Source: Phaffia rhodozyma
Taxonomy: Eukaryota; Basidiomycota; Tremellomycetes; Cystofilobasidiales; Mrakiaceae
Length of the DNA: 64,000 bases
Direction of reading: 5' to 3'
Assembly: GCA_014706385.1 (NCBI GenBank)
Contig: JACGZH010000003.1
Coordinates: 2,187,501-2,251,500 of the forward strand
Below are positions 11,630 through 25,429 of the stretch, in pieces. A program made the translations under genes and the position numbers. The notes below the pieces were generated by a model, which worked only from the letters and a program-made list of their open reading frames with translations, was not told the origin of the DNA and did not search any database. The number at the start of each line of letters is the position of its first letter. The stretch's first letter is position 1.

Positions 11630-14600
11630 ATGTCGTCTCCTAAAAACCGGACGGATGCTCCTTCCCGATCTCTCTATACACCTACTTCCACCGGGCCGGC
11701 CCGTCAACCAAAAGAATACCGACGGACAGACCGAACGGACCATTCATCTCCATCATCTTCCAATTCAGATCCAAACACACCTCTTCGAATGAGATACAAC
11801 GATAATAGCTTGGGAAACGACTTGAATAATCCTTCGGCTTATTCATTAGGGACGACAGATAATGAGACCCATGATGAATCCGGCAGGTTTCAACCGGATC
11901 TTCCTCCTCAAAATCAGCCTCAATCTGAACTTCAACCCCAACCTTGGTCGTCTTCGAACAGGTCTTTCTCAGTCTCACCTACAGAGCGGCAACAAAACAC
12001 TGATGAAAACGCTTTCCGACTGCCAGGGCCTTCCTACATGGAACCTATTCATCCAGGTACATCTGACGACACTCCATCCGATGGCACAGCCTCCGATCAC
12101 ACGGACGACGAGTTTGACTGGGATGTCGATGATGAAATCAATCATGATCAGGCTAAGACATTTGAGGCTCTGGGTGGAGGAACCTCGAAGGCCATTAGAG
12201 CAAGGAGGGGAAGGAGGGTTTATCTTTGGTTCAAAGGGTTGAGCAGGTGGTTCAGAGCGTTTATGTCTGCGTTCATTGGGTCCGTCATTTCCTCCTTCGA
12301 GTTTACTTTTCCTTCCCTCTTGCATATATCATTCCTCTATGATCGAGACAAGCGAGCTTACCCAGAGATCTGGGTGTTTTGTATCATTGCCAGATGTACA
12401 ATCTTGATGATTCCCTTCATCGTCGTGATGACCGAGTTCAAAAACAACCCTGCAAAGTCTCAAGTGCAAACATGGTACATCAGTTTCTCACCTCAAGGTT
12501 TCCTATTCAATCCTAACCCATCCCTCCGACAATTTGTTTGTTCTGATGAAACGATGAAACAGGTCACTCTTCTTGACCATTTCTTGGGCTATAGGTTGCG
12601 CGCTCAATGTCCTTGTCGATTTTCTCCCCCACTTGTTCACGATGTTGATCATGTGGATATCCGGCAAGGTCCCAGAGAACTTGAAAACTTATGTTGAGGT
12701 TGGTCATCGTTTGCTCTATTTTTTTCCTTTGATTCGCCCATCAAATCTCTCGTTGTACCGTGTAAATTTATTGAAGCGGCTGTCCGTTCACGGTTCTTGT
12801 GGCTCTGTTTGACAGCTCATGCTGGGTACGTATATCATTCCGATCAAGAGTCTTGATAAAAACAGGCAAACCAACACAATGACCAATTCTGGTATTTATT
12901 TCCTGTTGCAAATTCTCTATTTCCCCTGAACAAACAGCTGTGAGCACCTGGGTCAAGATTTTCGTCTACTCTGTTGATATCTGGGTGACTCTTTCTGTCA
13001 CTCGAGCTGCCATTTCACCATCTGGATCTTACTGGGTTTATATCAATCGAGTCGCCCAGGCGATCTTCGCCGCTAGTATACTTTTGTTGACCGAAAAGGT
13101 CTTACTGCAGATTATCGCCATCAACTTCCATAGGAAAGCCTTGAAGGACAGATTGACATTGAATGCCGAGGCTTTACGCGCTCTTGACAAACTCTCGAAA
13201 GCCATACGAACCTTCCCTACCTCCCGTCTTCGGGGAGCTCATAAGCGAGGTAAATCAGGAAACATCTCTAGCTCCCGAACCAACTCTCCTTTCGACACGC
13301 CCGGTAGTATCCCCGGAACTCCTTTCACTCGACCAGGTACGCCTTCCACCGAATCGCAACCTATCGATTTTGCTCCGCATCATCAGCAAGATCACAATTC
13401 TATGACGACTACCACCGTTCGTCCCTCACCTCTAAGCAGACAGACAGACGTTTCCGAACTGACAGTCAAGGCCAAAGGGAAGAAAAAGAGCGCAGCAAAG
13501 GTCGTAACAGGTTTGGGAAGGCAAATCAAGGATATTGCAATGGAGGGAATGTTTGGCAAAGGACCAGAAATTGGAAGTTTGGCTTCGGCTAGACAGTTGG
13601 CTAGGAAGCTGTTCGAGGAGCTCGAGTACCAGACCGGACAGAATGCAAGAGGTATCACGAGACACACCCTTACTGTCGATGACTTCCTTCCGGTGTGTAC
13701 CCGGATCATCTGGAAGCTCACCTTCATCCGAGAACTTTTTCGGTCTCATTTTGTATGCTGACTCGATGTATTTGCTGTGTATGTAGTATTTCCGGTCTCA
13801 GGAAGATGCCCAGACGGCGTTTGCGCATTTCGACCAGGATGGAAATGGCGATCTCTCCAAGCGAGAGATGAGAGGAGCCGTTCAGGTCAGTTCATCATCT
13901 GTTTACTATCCATCTCAATTGTCGATGACGTGCTTTCAGCACTGAAATTTACTTTCTTTTTTTTTTTAGCGAATCTATCGAGAGAGAAAAGCGTTGACGG
14001 CTTCACTCGCAGATATGAGTTCGGCTATTGGAAAGATGGGTGAGTTGTTGTCTGGTCTTTCTCGTTCTGATTTTATCTATTCATCACAGTCCTAGATTCA
14101 AGCACTAACGTTCAAGCCATCTAACAGATGGCGTGCTTCTTGGGGTTGCCTTGATCATCTGCGTCTTTGTCTTTTTACTCATCTTCAACAAATCGTCGAC
14201 TGTCACTTCGCTCGTGAGTTTTCTCACAGGATTTGATTATCGACGCACCTTTTCACTTCTACTCTGTTATACTCATGTATTGTTGCTTTCACTATCGTTT
14301 TGTATAGGTTCCCGTCTGTACTTTCGTCGTTGGATTCTCGTTTATCTTCGCGAATACTGCGAAAACGTTGTTTGAGAGTTTGATCTTTATTGTAAGTCCA
14401 TTCATATCGGATGAGAGAACCTGGTTGCTCGCCTGACATCCTGGTTTGGTTTTGTGTCCTTGGGCGCTGTACTCGTGGCTGTTCGGAGTAGTTTGCTACT
14501 CATCCGTTTGATGTTGGAGATTTGGTCTTGATTGACACCGATTATCTCTTCGTCAAAGAGTACGTTGTTCCATCTTATCCTTATTACCCTATTATCAAAC

Positions 14601-15823
14601 AGCTGCAAGTATCAATCTCTTTCTCTTCTTGGTTAGATTCGGGCTTGTGTCTACTACGTTCCGAAGGGTTGATAATCAGGAGATCATCGCTCCTAACGCA
14701 TTGCTGGCAAGCGCAAAGTTGATTCGTACGTTTCTTTACCTATCAATCAGTTGGTCAGATTCAGCATATATCATAGACACTGATGAGTCATCTCTGATGA
14801 AACGGGGTTGTTCTAGATAACATTCGTAAGGGATTTGCCTCGTTCCGCATGGACTTCTCTTTTTTTCTGCTTATGTTTTTGCTGTTTAGGTCGATCTCGA
14901 GCTATGTGGGAAGTTATTTCGATCCAGATTGCATACGAGTGGGTTCTTGTTTCTATCGGGCTGTTTCCGTAGACGAGATGGAATAAACTAAACTGATGTT
15001 TCCGTCTATCACGGATGTAGTACTCCGCTGGAGGTCATCGAGGATCTCAACGTTCGGGTGAAACAGTACTTGATGGATAATAATCGAGAGTGGTACGTTC
15101 CGAGTTTTGTCCACAGTCAAGGAAGTCAACCAACATGTCTGATCCGTCTGAATATGTGGTGCTATCATTATAGGGGTGGATCTCATCAGCTCAACATCAA
15201 TAATATCTCTCAGCAGAATGCAATTTATAGTAAGTATACCATTGTTTTGCCTTCGCCTTCAAGTAACGTCTTCCAAAGCAGAGGGGAACTGTATTGATCA
15301 CTGTCATCGTTGTTATCGTGATTGTTTAACAGTCGACATCGCGATAGAGCACAAGAGCAAGTGAGTCCTCACCCACATGATGATTCTGCCAACGGTTTGT
15401 CTTCTCGTTGGGGACGACGGCTTGACATATCTAATCTATATCGTATTTGACAGTTGGCACGATTGGGGAGCTCGATGGGCTAGACGAACGGCTTTCATGA
15501 AAAAGTGTGTAATTTGTATGAGGAGTGTCTCTCTTGATGCTTCATTGAATCATACCCATACTCACAGAGTTTCATTATATCGGGATTACTAAACGATCAA
15601 ATAAAACAACTCAAATCTCCATAGCCTCAAAACAACTTTGGAGGTATTAGAGATGACGTACAGTCTGCCTGTTCAGCCGATTATCCTCCCCTCCGGATCC
15701 GAAGATTTGGCTGCCTTTGGCCGGATGACGAGTGGAGGCAACAACATGATGGGTGATATGGGTAATTCGAACGGAATGTTGTCTCCGTCTCCGTTTCCGA
15801 GCGGGTTTCCTTCGGCCGGGTAA
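11630..15823 (+). CDS. MscS-family mechanosensitive channel with EF-hand (Msy1/Msy2 type)
   Basis: Probable calcium-modulated mechanosensitive channel of the ER or cell cortex, as for fission yeast Msy1/Msy2. Seventeen exons: 11630..12474, 12563..12698, 12816..12825, 12938..13692, 13787..13885, 13970..14039, 14128..14213, 14308..14391, 14492..14559, 14637..14725, 14817..14825, 14889..14937, 15021..15092, 15174..15229, 15333..15360, 15454..15504 and 15625..15823; 901 aa. Ser/Pro-rich N-terminus, then several membrane spans (about 205-410). One canonical EF-hand loop, DQDGNGDLSKRE, sits near residue 596. The pore-lining helix VGFSFIFANTAKTLFESLI and the HPFDVGD motif of the MscS beta domain follow (about 668-707), then NQEIIAPNALL and HNIRRSRAMWEV. 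Two exons are 10 and 9 nt and are required to keep the frame and the conserved IHNIRRS. Confidence 0.9.
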
Positions 15824-16990
15824 GGTCGAACTTATTTTTCCAAATCGGCAGTTTGACGATGTTTGATCTATTCTTTGCTTGGTCGGGTTATTTCAGCTGA
15901 CGCTTCTTTGATGTCCTTCTTCTCTTTCTTCTTCCGGTTTCCTGGAATACAATTGTTCGGTATGGCTGATGATAGGGGTCGCCCTCCCTTGAGCGTGAAC
16001 ACTTTTGCTCGTTAAGTTGATAGCTATAGCTCTTCTCATGTACTACTACTATCATTATAATCAACATCAACATTTTTACCACTATCACTACTACGGACCT
16101 TCTCCTTTCTCTATGTATGCATTTTCGGTTTCTTCAGATACGAGGATGTCTAAATGGTCCATGCGGGAATATGGAAGAATCCGATGGTAGAAGCTGTCGG
16201 GAATTGTTTACGTCATCCTGCCTCTATCATCTGCCGCATGAGAGAAACGGCATCGGGAGCCAGCAAGGATGATGGAAACTGGGGCACTTGACATAAAAAG
16301 AGTAGACAACGATGGCGCCTTTGGACAGAATATGATAATGCTGACGATGCTGATGCTGACTTGCCGTGAACCGGCATCGGCTTGACCTGGCCGTGCAGGA
16401 AGAGCGAAATGGACGAACGATCGACCGGCTGGCTGACTGACTGACTTCAATCAACCCTGGTCTTCTCGGGTTGCATCCTCTTCCGTTTCTGGCTCGCTAG
16501 TCGTTGGCCATTTTTAGGTTAACAGTTGACTTATGCTCTCGGCCGTCCGTTGGCAGGAGGATTTTCCTCATTCTTTCTATCCAATTTGATGGTGTGAGCA
16601 TTCGCGAATCCGGGCAGCCTCTAAAACTTCATGCTCCTCCGTCTTGTTGCATTTCCCTGCCCATCCCCACTATGGATTGAATGCCTCCTGATTTCGTCAG
16701 CATAATCACTGTCGTTGTCGCTGTCGTCATCGTATAATTAGTCTTATCATGCCGGGCAGAGAAGATTCCTTCTGATGGTAAACGGAGACGGAAGCCACCG
16801 TGGGCTTCGAGGGTCTCAGATCGAGACGTCCCCTTTCATGGTTTGCCCTCCTATGGGTTCATTATATAATAGAGCACCCAACAGCTTTCAATCCAACTTT
16901 TCGCTCATCTGCACTTACAATCCACACTCAACCTCTTCATACTCGAGAAGTACACCTCCCTGATCTCTTGGAAAAACCTCATCTAGAAAC
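15824..16990. other. intergenic, about 1.2 kb
   Basis: No convincing ORF. There are simple CTA/CAT-rich stretches around 16030-16090 and a TATATAAT box at 16863-16870, 121-128 bp before the next start codon. Confidence 0.5.
16863..16870 (+). promoter_or_regulatory. TATA-box candidate
   Basis: TATATAAT about 125 bp before the start of the four-span membrane protein gene at 16991, a usual distance for a fungal TATA box plus a short 5' UTR. Confidence 0.4.
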
Positions 16991-17973
16991 ATGACGATCC
17001 TTCAGACGGCCACCTTCTTGCTCACTGCGCTCAACACGGTCATGGCTTTTGCGTATGGCTTTTGGGGTTCCTTCAACGAGTTCCTATCGTTCTCAGATGA
17101 TGTGTTACTAACCAATTTTTCTTATCCGGATTTCTTATACGTCACTTCTCCTCGACCAGCTCATGGGTGCTGGCTTCGATTTCTATCCGACAGATCGAGC
17201 GCAATTTTGGGTCTTATTTCAGAATCGATCCAGCTTTCATCGTCTGCGGCGTCCTAGCCAACTTCTGGTTCTTGTCAAGTTTGTCTTTCTGATCGAATTT
17301 TGCGCTCTTTGCCAATCCTTCATGCATTCCGTCTCTAGATCATGCGTGTTTGCTCAGACCACTTTTACCTTCTGTCTTGATAGTCATCGTTTTTGGCAAA
17401 AAAAGGACCAGCATCTACCGCACGAAATCTGTTATTAGCCTTTCCACCTTCTTTCTCGCATTCTATTTTGCTCTCGCCGTGGCCTACTCCGTCAGATTTA
17501 AGAAGTCGTACTACTCTTGCACCGGACAGACGTTCGCTGCCTGTGGTGGAATGCGAAAGGCACTTGTTGCTTTCGTCTGGGTCGATTTCATCTTTGTGTT
17601 CGTATTTTCTCTCTCTCATATATTTCCTTTTTCCGTTCGGCGAATACGTTGCCTTGAATCAAGAATAGCTGATCTCATTCCTTGCCTTCATTCGCGCGCT
17701 TCTATAGTATGCTCTATCAGCTTGCGCTGTCAGCTCTTGCAGGAGCTCATAACACTCTCAGCTATGTCACTGAAGACGGAATGAACACTCCTGTGAAGAA
17801 TCTCTTCCCTCCAGAGCCTAAAGGAGAGAAGGTTAGTTCTCATCCCCCTTTTTTTTCATCACCTCCTTTCCATATCTGAACTCTACCATCCCTCGATTAC
17901 TCACATCAATCATGTTTGTCTTTTCTGTTTTGCCGGTCTTGTTTCCATCATACAGGCTATTGGAGCTCACTAG
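16991..17973 (+). CDS. small four-span membrane protein, MARVEL-like
   Basis: Exons 16991..17052, 17223..17278, 17384..17597, 17708..17831 and 17956..17973 give 157 aa with all phases consistent. Four hydrophobic segments are seen: ILQTATFLLTALNTVMAFA (about 3-21), AFIVCGVLANFWFL (25-38), VISLSTFFLAFYFALAVAY (55-73) and ALVAFVWVDFIFVMLYQLAL (about 99-118). A Cys-containing loop (SCTGQTFAACGG) lies between spans 3 and 4. This four-helix layout with a Cys loop before helix 4 is that of fungal MARVEL-domain proteins, which sit in the plasma membrane or traffic vesicles. I do not recognise a named orthologue. The 170-nt first intron and the short last exon (AIGAH) are the least certain parts. Confidence 0.65.
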
Positions 17974-18355
17974 ATACTCACCCCTTAGTTCCTGTACAAA
18001 GAATCTCCTTTCTCCCTTTTATCACTAGTTCCCTGAGCTGCCAATGTTCTTACCTGGCATGTCTGACTGTATCTCGATTAATCTCTATCCATTCACTTTG
18101 TTCTGTTCGTTTTGACGCATAGCTAGCAGTGGAATATCTTTAATGTCATGTTTTACACCAAAGACCACTCAGTGAAGAGAAAGGACCTCGAAAGAAGAGG
18201 GAGAAAAAACAATGAAAGTAGTGTTGCTTCGTCAATCGCCATATTTTGGCCATATCGCTGCATACCCAAGTTATATTGTACACCATGCCTGAATCTATCA
18301 ATCAAATCGTAAAGAGGAAAATAAAAAACTCCCGTGTACATAAGGATTGACCAGA
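17974..18355. other. intergenic, convergent 3' ends
   Basis: Between the stop of the four-span protein (+) and the stop of VPS10 (-). AT-rich 3' flank with no visible element. Confidence 0.5.
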
Positions 18356-21300
18356 TTATTCTTCATCGTCATATGTCCCTCTCAGAATCTCAGCTGTGAC
18401 CCCAAGTTGCATCACGAAAGTATGATCTCATCAGTAATTCCGGTTAGAGGATGGAGAAGAGTACAAAGAGCAAACACACCATCATCATCCACCGGGACGT
18501 TTCGATAACCTCTTCTGGATTGCATCTTGTTGAAGAACGGTATCGTCCGAACTTTGCTTTCCACCCAAGCCCAGGCGGCACCTGTGGCGCCGATAAGGAC
18601 ATACGGGATCGCGGCTAGATACTCTATGACTTGGTTGGATGAGCCTCCTCCTCCGAATGCTCTAGAATCTCCTAATCGGATAGACCTGCCGAAAGTCAAA
18701 AGAAGAGTCAAAGTTCAGTTGAAGAGCTGTCCACATATACGACCAGATCAAAAGCATCCAAAAGGACAAGAGCAAGATGAAGGTTAAAAAAGATAGAGCA
18801 AGCTTACCCTGAGCTTCCTCCACTCTTCTTCACCCACCACATTCCACCCAAGCCTGCAAACAAGAAAGGTGCGATCACGATCGACAGCCAGAACAGCGCT
18901 CCATGGCTCGTCGGGACGAAGACCTCTGGACATCGATGCCTCTTTCCTCGATCCGGACGGTCGCCACCTTCGCATGATGAGTAAGGGATTTTTCGGTACG
19001 CCGTACGTTCGTACCAGTACCCATCGGTCGTTGTTTTGCATTGTTCCTCCTCCGTGGTCAACGGCGAGAGAGCAGTAGCCGAGGGAAACAAGACACACTT
19101 GCCGGAAGCATCTCGATGGTGATTGAATTCGCTGTGGTGGATGGCGGTGATGCCACAACCAATCAGTCTATGCACTACAAAAGCATCAAACTGAAGAATG
19201 AACGAACCATTCAAAATCAGATGCCGAGCAGGTGCAATTCCTGACAAACTCTTCTTGCTGAATAATCCGTTCTCCAATAAAACAATTTCGATCTCGAATT
19301 CGGCGGTGATAGAGTGTCTATCGGTTAAACGAAACAGTTTACAAACCGATCAACTGACCTGGTTTCGAAAAGAAGGCGAGGAAAAGAAACTAACCTGACG
19401 ACCAAACAGGCATGTCTCTGCTCGAGATTCACTAGGAGACCAAAGCTCGAAATCATCGTGATTAGGATCAGATATTTTCTGCTCGCCTATTTAGAACCAA
19501 CCACCGAAAGACAAGCGGGCCTCTGATCAGCAATCGATCTAGAAAATAGAGACAACTAAGTAGACAGCCCTACATTTTCGTGCAGTCAAGGCAGAAAAGT
19601 CAATATGAACCGCGACAGTCTCATCCGGCTTGGCACCTCGAGTTCCGTAAAGTAAGAACTTTCGGCTGGTGTCCGAGGGAACAGTCTGAATTTGAGAGAT
19701 TCGGAGTCGTTCCCCAAAGCTGTACTCCTTCCAATTCAACCCTTCGTCAGTTGTGTAAAGAACGTGATCGGTCGCTTCCTCATCGCTAATTTATGACGCA
19801 ATTCGGAAAAGTTAGGAATCGAGGTTAGCATAGCATGTCTTGGTATCTGGTAATCCGAGCAACATTTTATGAATACTCACTTGGCGATGATCAAAATTGA
19901 GCCATAGTCGCCAAATTCCCAGAGGTGAGCATCCTTGTGAACCTCCTCCCACGTGAACCCAGCATCTCGGGTCAAGAACGTATCAGAATCACTATAGGTG
20001 AATGAAACACAAGTTAAGATACATCGTAGAAAATTCACAAAAAGAAAGTAGAGAAAAAGCACGAGTAGAGGTACGAACGTATAACCAATCAAGTTCTCAC
20101 CGACGTTTCCAACGGCCATCATCAGACCCTTAGCTGAAGGCGAACTGTAGGTAGCCTTGGGATCTCGTCGCTCGGTGTATCCATGAATATGCAGGGCGCA
20201 AGACTAAAGTTTCCGAAGGTAAAATTTGTTGGATTTGATCAACTTGCTATCACAATATGAACAAGCCAAGCGTTCACATTGACTCACAGTGCTCGAGCAA
20301 GGGTAAGGCTGACCCAACGAGTCCTTGGATGGAGGAGTCATCGGATTCCAAGATCCACCTAGAAATTAACAACAGTCAGGACTCAAATCTCGAATAAAAA
20401 GGAGAGTGAATGGGACAAACCATCATTGTGAGTGATCATAGTTTTGAGTTTCTTGGTCCCACTGACGGCGGCTTGATCCGGGTTTGAAACAATGTTTAAC
20501 ACAGCGACACCATCCAGGCCAATCATCTTTTCGAAATCAACATATCCTCTATTATTTCGGTTGGCATTCTCAATCGAAAGGCCAAAGTACTGTTACATGA
20601 AGCAATTTTTGATAAGCTTTCAAGAAGCCTGGAAGAAGACATGTCCGTCCGTATATGTTGTGAATCAATGCGCACCGTTCCATTCGAATTAGACTATCGA
20701 CGGATCAGGGTTTTACAAGTCAGTTTTCTTCTATTTTTTAAGCTGATGTACGGTTTGACTATAGACTGACCTTGAAGACATTGCCGTACTCGTCTCCGCT
20801 CTTGGAGCTAGTAGTGACGTGTAGGAAGATCGAATCGGTACTAGACTCCAAAATGGTGTACTACGTATCCAGTCGGATTTTAAAGATCAGCATGGCTTGA
20901 TGAAATTGCATTGTGATTGTATTTGATAACAACCGCCTACTCACAGCCTATAAGAAAAGAAGCATGAAATAAAAGCATGTCAGACGCTTGTTCAAGATGA
21001 TAGGACAGTGAAAAGATGTAAAATGACGCACCTTATTTTCGACACCCATACCAGGAGGGAACTGCCCCTCTGCAAAGTGGGTACCGTCCAGAGAAACTTG
21101 AAGCTTCAGAGTGCCTTCTTGCTCGTTGAGCTAACATTGTTAAGAGCCCAAAGTAGGTCCTCGAGTAAGAACCCGTACCGAGGAGGCCAGAGAATGCAGA
21201 GAACAAATGAGGATTGCAATCAATTGAGGAAAGCATGGACGAACCTCGGCCACGATGAGATACTCCGAGAACGTGGTGAATCCGACGATACTACTGAACA

Positions 21301-24300
21301 AGTCCTCCTGGTTGTAGTAGTATCCTTGGCCAGCAACCAACTTGAGTGGATTATACGCTGGCGACCGTTGTGAGCCCTCCTTCTTTTGATAACTCTCGCA
21401 CATGATCATCTTCTCATCGATCTTGAGCCGGCTGCCGCGAGCCCAGACACACGATTTGACGTAGGTTTCAATCTGCCTCCATTTTCGTCCGTTATCAGTC
21501 GAATAGTGAGAGACCGTCCTGCATGTGTTTGACGTGACGGACGAGCAGTCCACCTGACCTGTCCAGATCACCCAATCCGACTTGGTCGGATGGAAATCAA
21601 AGATCGGGACGCCTAGTCCATTGGGGTCGGAGGGGGGTGAGAACGTATACCAGTTTCGACCGGTGTCGGTAGTAAAGTAGACTTTGCGGTCGTCGGTTAC
21701 CAAGTACGCTCGATCTTTAGAATATGTGTGAACAGTGAGCGCGAGGAAACTTTCATCCGGATAGAGCTGCTTCCAGGTAAAACCTTCATTGCTCGATTGC
21801 CAGATCGAATCGTCTTGAAGTTGAACGAGAACAGTCTTGGTTGGTTGTAAAGTGATTAAAATTATGAGAGTTTGTGTGACAGGATCAAAGAGAATCAAAT
21901 CAGTCAACAACATACCTGAGAATCTCCTAGATACTGGCTCTTGATGACCTTGGACCCGAAGTCGTGCTGAAAGAAGATCATGAAAACATCAGGTAAATAC
22001 GGTATCGAGCCAATCTCATACAGAGAACCTGATCAGAGGACAATGACATACGATCTGATGCGAAACTTGTCCATCTGCAGGTCGGGCTGTCATGTATCAA
22101 ACACCATTATCTAGTCAGCATTCGATCATCTTGATGCTAGTTGATGAGAACGCAAGTTATCAAGAAAAAATCACGAACATTGAGAGCAATCCTTGATGAC
22201 CTTCTTGTCTTTTGCGATTCCCTTTGATCGATCGCATGTATTTCCGGGAATAAGTCTGTAGCCAGATGAACCTTCATAGGTTCGGATGTCTGCCTTTGTA
22301 CATGTTCCTGCTGGGACGGGCTCTGGGCCAGCCAGGACGCATTCTCCGGCTTGAAGCACAAAGTTGAAGTCACTTGGGGATTCAAGAACACGTGATTCAT
22401 ATTGATAAGTGAAAGTTAGATCTGATCGTCTATTTGATATCAAGGGGAACGAGAGAAGAAGACCTACCACTCAAAGTCTTTATCTGTACAGGGGCAGTTA
22501 TCCATCTGGACCTTTGGATCCTCGAACTTGTCACCGACGTAACAGTCTGCGTCGACCTTGCGTCGACGGTACCATTGCTATGTGATATGGAAAAGCGAGA
22601 GAGAAAGAACCAATTAATGGTTAACGAACCGACCTTGTAAATTTATCAACAGAGGGGGAAACAAAAAAGACTCAGAGACAAACCTTATGGCCCATAAGAC
22701 ACTCCTGATCTTCAGGTCGAGCGTACCACTTCTCGAAATCTTTGTCCGTGCACTTTCTCTTCCGCATATCTGCGAAATCCAAGAAGACAAGCGCATGCCT
22801 GGCGTTGTTACCTGCATCCGCGCGGGAAAGAGTGCCAAGAAGGAGAAACTTCTGAGAAGTCGAGTCCGGAACGGTCGTGAGGAGAATCGGCTTGATGGTA
22901 ACACCAAAATCGTAAGTGTTCCTATAGGAGATCGATCAAGGAAAGGACGATCACAGCAACAGAGATTAGCTTCACTGGGAAGGCAAGAAGCACGCGCGGC
23001 TCGTTGAAAGCAAAAACGAACCAAGTTGCACCTGCGTCGAACGAGTACTTGATCTCGCTCGATGTTCCCTCGTCCCAAACAGAGACCAATACGCTTCCTT
23101 GGTCTCCAAACTCGTACTTGCTGGCGTCGTTCAAGGCCATGTTCCACGTTACTCCAGCATCGGTACTGATGAACGTATCGCAATCTTCATATGGGAGCAA
23201 ACTACGGGGTCGTAGGGCGCCGTGTGAGACCGAATGATAGATATAGAGGTAGATTCGAATAGCGTGATATGAGAACAGGTACATACTAAGAACCGACGGA
23301 TCCAATACCCATCACGTAACCAGGAGCGGTTGATGAAAACACTTTGCCAAAGTTGTGAGGTGTGGAAACAGACCATAGATGGAGGCTGCAATCATCCTGC
23401 CAAACACGACAATGACAATGCTCAGGTCAGCTACATATGCTGCCTTAAGAACACAGCCGGCGAGAAACTCTGGATAAAAGCGGCGTTGGCGTACATCTTC
23501 ACCCGGTTGACATTCCCAATCATCACCGTTGAGCTTCTTGGCCGGAGGCTTGAGCTGTTTCCAGGTTCGTCCTATTGTCGCCCCGGGCCCGAATAGCAAA
23601 GATTTGGGTGAGCTACTTGATTCCAAGATGCTTCGGCTTATTACTCCATCTTGCACGAGACGATCGATAGACGAAAAAAGAAAGAAGAACAGACCATCGT
23701 TCCATGTGATTCGACTGACGACCTCCTTGTTCTTTCCCCATCCAACGACTTCCTCTCTATTTCTTACCATGTTTGCAACTGCAACTCCTTCTACACCAAC
23801 CAAATTTTCGTAGTCAACGATTCCTCGAGCATTTCGGTTTGAGTCTTGCAATGAGACTTGAAACTCGGTTCCGTTCGAGTTGGATACAAACAAGTCTCCG
23901 ATCGAAGCTGTAGGGTAGGCCAAGACGTCGATCGAGATTGAGTGAGATGTGGACTCGACGATGGTCTGTGATTAATAGGACGTGAGAGAAAGGTTAGCAC
24001 ACAGGGTGTTTGTGCGTGCGCAAGAAGCAAAAGACATACATAGGCATTTTCTTTGAGATTGGCGATCGAGCCGTGTGGAAATTTGGCTACACTCCAATCC
24101 ACTCCATTCGGAGTGACTGATGGAGCAGCGCGCAACAAGTTTGGTTGGTCAAGATGATTGACCGAGAGCCGAGAAGAAAGAAAGAAGCAAGAACAAGGAT
24201 AGCACTCACCATAAAGGGACATCGGATCCTCACTTCCTCCAGTACCACCGGCGACCAGATCCTTTCTGAGCGCGGCTACAACGAAACCACCTGCGACTCC

Positions 24301-25429
24301 CAGTCCAACAATGCCTCTTGCTCGCTTTCCGATCCCAAAGTCGACCACCTCCCCTTGAGACCCCTCACTGGCAAACCAACTTCGACTGCTAAACAGCCTA
24401 CTCTCGCTCAATCCTTTGCTTTCTCCCGGAAGACTACTCGAGTCAAAAGCAATACAGTACACCAAAGAGTTTGATTCGGTCGGATTTGGCGTCTTGAAGT
24501 ATTCAGATTGATGCGCGAACAGGCACTGATTCACTTGGGAGAGTAGTAGTTTAGAGGACGATCTGAACGCGTCCAAGGTGTAGTAGGCATCATCCCAGCA
24601 TGTCTTGCCCGAACCCCAGTGGCCGGTTCCAGTTGTTTCACAGACGGTACCTTGGTAGATTATCCAACCTTGTTTGAAAGTTTCGACGAAGTAGGGTCAG
24701 AAAAACGGAGAAGTTGCAACATTGCTGCGAATGCCAGAAACGACGGCGAGGAACTCACCCTTCTCGGTTGAATGGAAGGAAAGCGGTGATCCCGTTCTTG
24801 ACGCAGCTGCTGGTAATTCAAACTTTTGCCAGGTGGCTCCTCTGTTATATGTTGCATAATGTGTTGTCTGACGGGTGATGATAAAAGCCTATCGAACAAA
24901 GACAACATTCAAATCGTTAGCGGTCCGAAATGAGGACGAGTGGCAAAAGGTGAAGGAGAGACAGGCGTACCACCTGGTTGTCGGTCGGATGGTCGATCAG
25001 ATGTGCAGCCTCGCCGTCCGGCACACCTTCGATCAAGCTCCAGTCTTTACCCTCGTTGGAAGATCGATACACGTTTTGGAGGAGAGGGTCATGATAGAGG
25101 ACGTCCTAGATAGTGGCGCAAGCGATCAAATGCAGGCATGAGTATGAAGAGTTAATCCTAAAAATAAAGATGGATCCACCCGGTACGCGCGAGAAGCAGG
25201 AGCATGAACTGTGGATGACAGGTTGCGGTATACTCGAACGAAAGTGACGAAACAAACGCAGAAGAACAAAGCTCACTGATGTGTCTTCAAAATAGAATAT
25301 TTTTGAAGGTAGATGTGGAAACTTTGAGACACTGGACGACGGCTGCTGGGCGAAACCTCCTAGAGTGAAGGATGCCAAAGCGAGGAGAAGTGTGCCCAGA
25401 CTCTTGTTTACAAAGTGAAGAGGGAGCAT
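18356..25429 (-). CDS. VPS10: Vps10/sortilin-type vacuolar protein sorting receptor
   Basis: Type I membrane receptor that carries vacuolar hydrolases from the late Golgi to endosomes. The first exon 25277..25429 encodes a signal peptide ([18 protein letters not shown]). Two VPS10 beta-propeller domains follow, marked by many SxDxGxxW (Asp-box) repeats: [64 protein letters not shown] and TTDEGLNW. Cys-rich 10CC modules follow each propeller (about 22100-22800 and 18850-19160). A transmembrane span ([18 protein letters not shown]) lies in the exon starting at 18808, then a cytosolic tail. The last intron, 18394-18479, joins PVDDD to [12 protein letters not shown] and the stop at 18356-18358. 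More than twenty introns are implied. I resolved only the first and last exons base by base, so internal boundaries are approximate. Confidence 0.93.
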
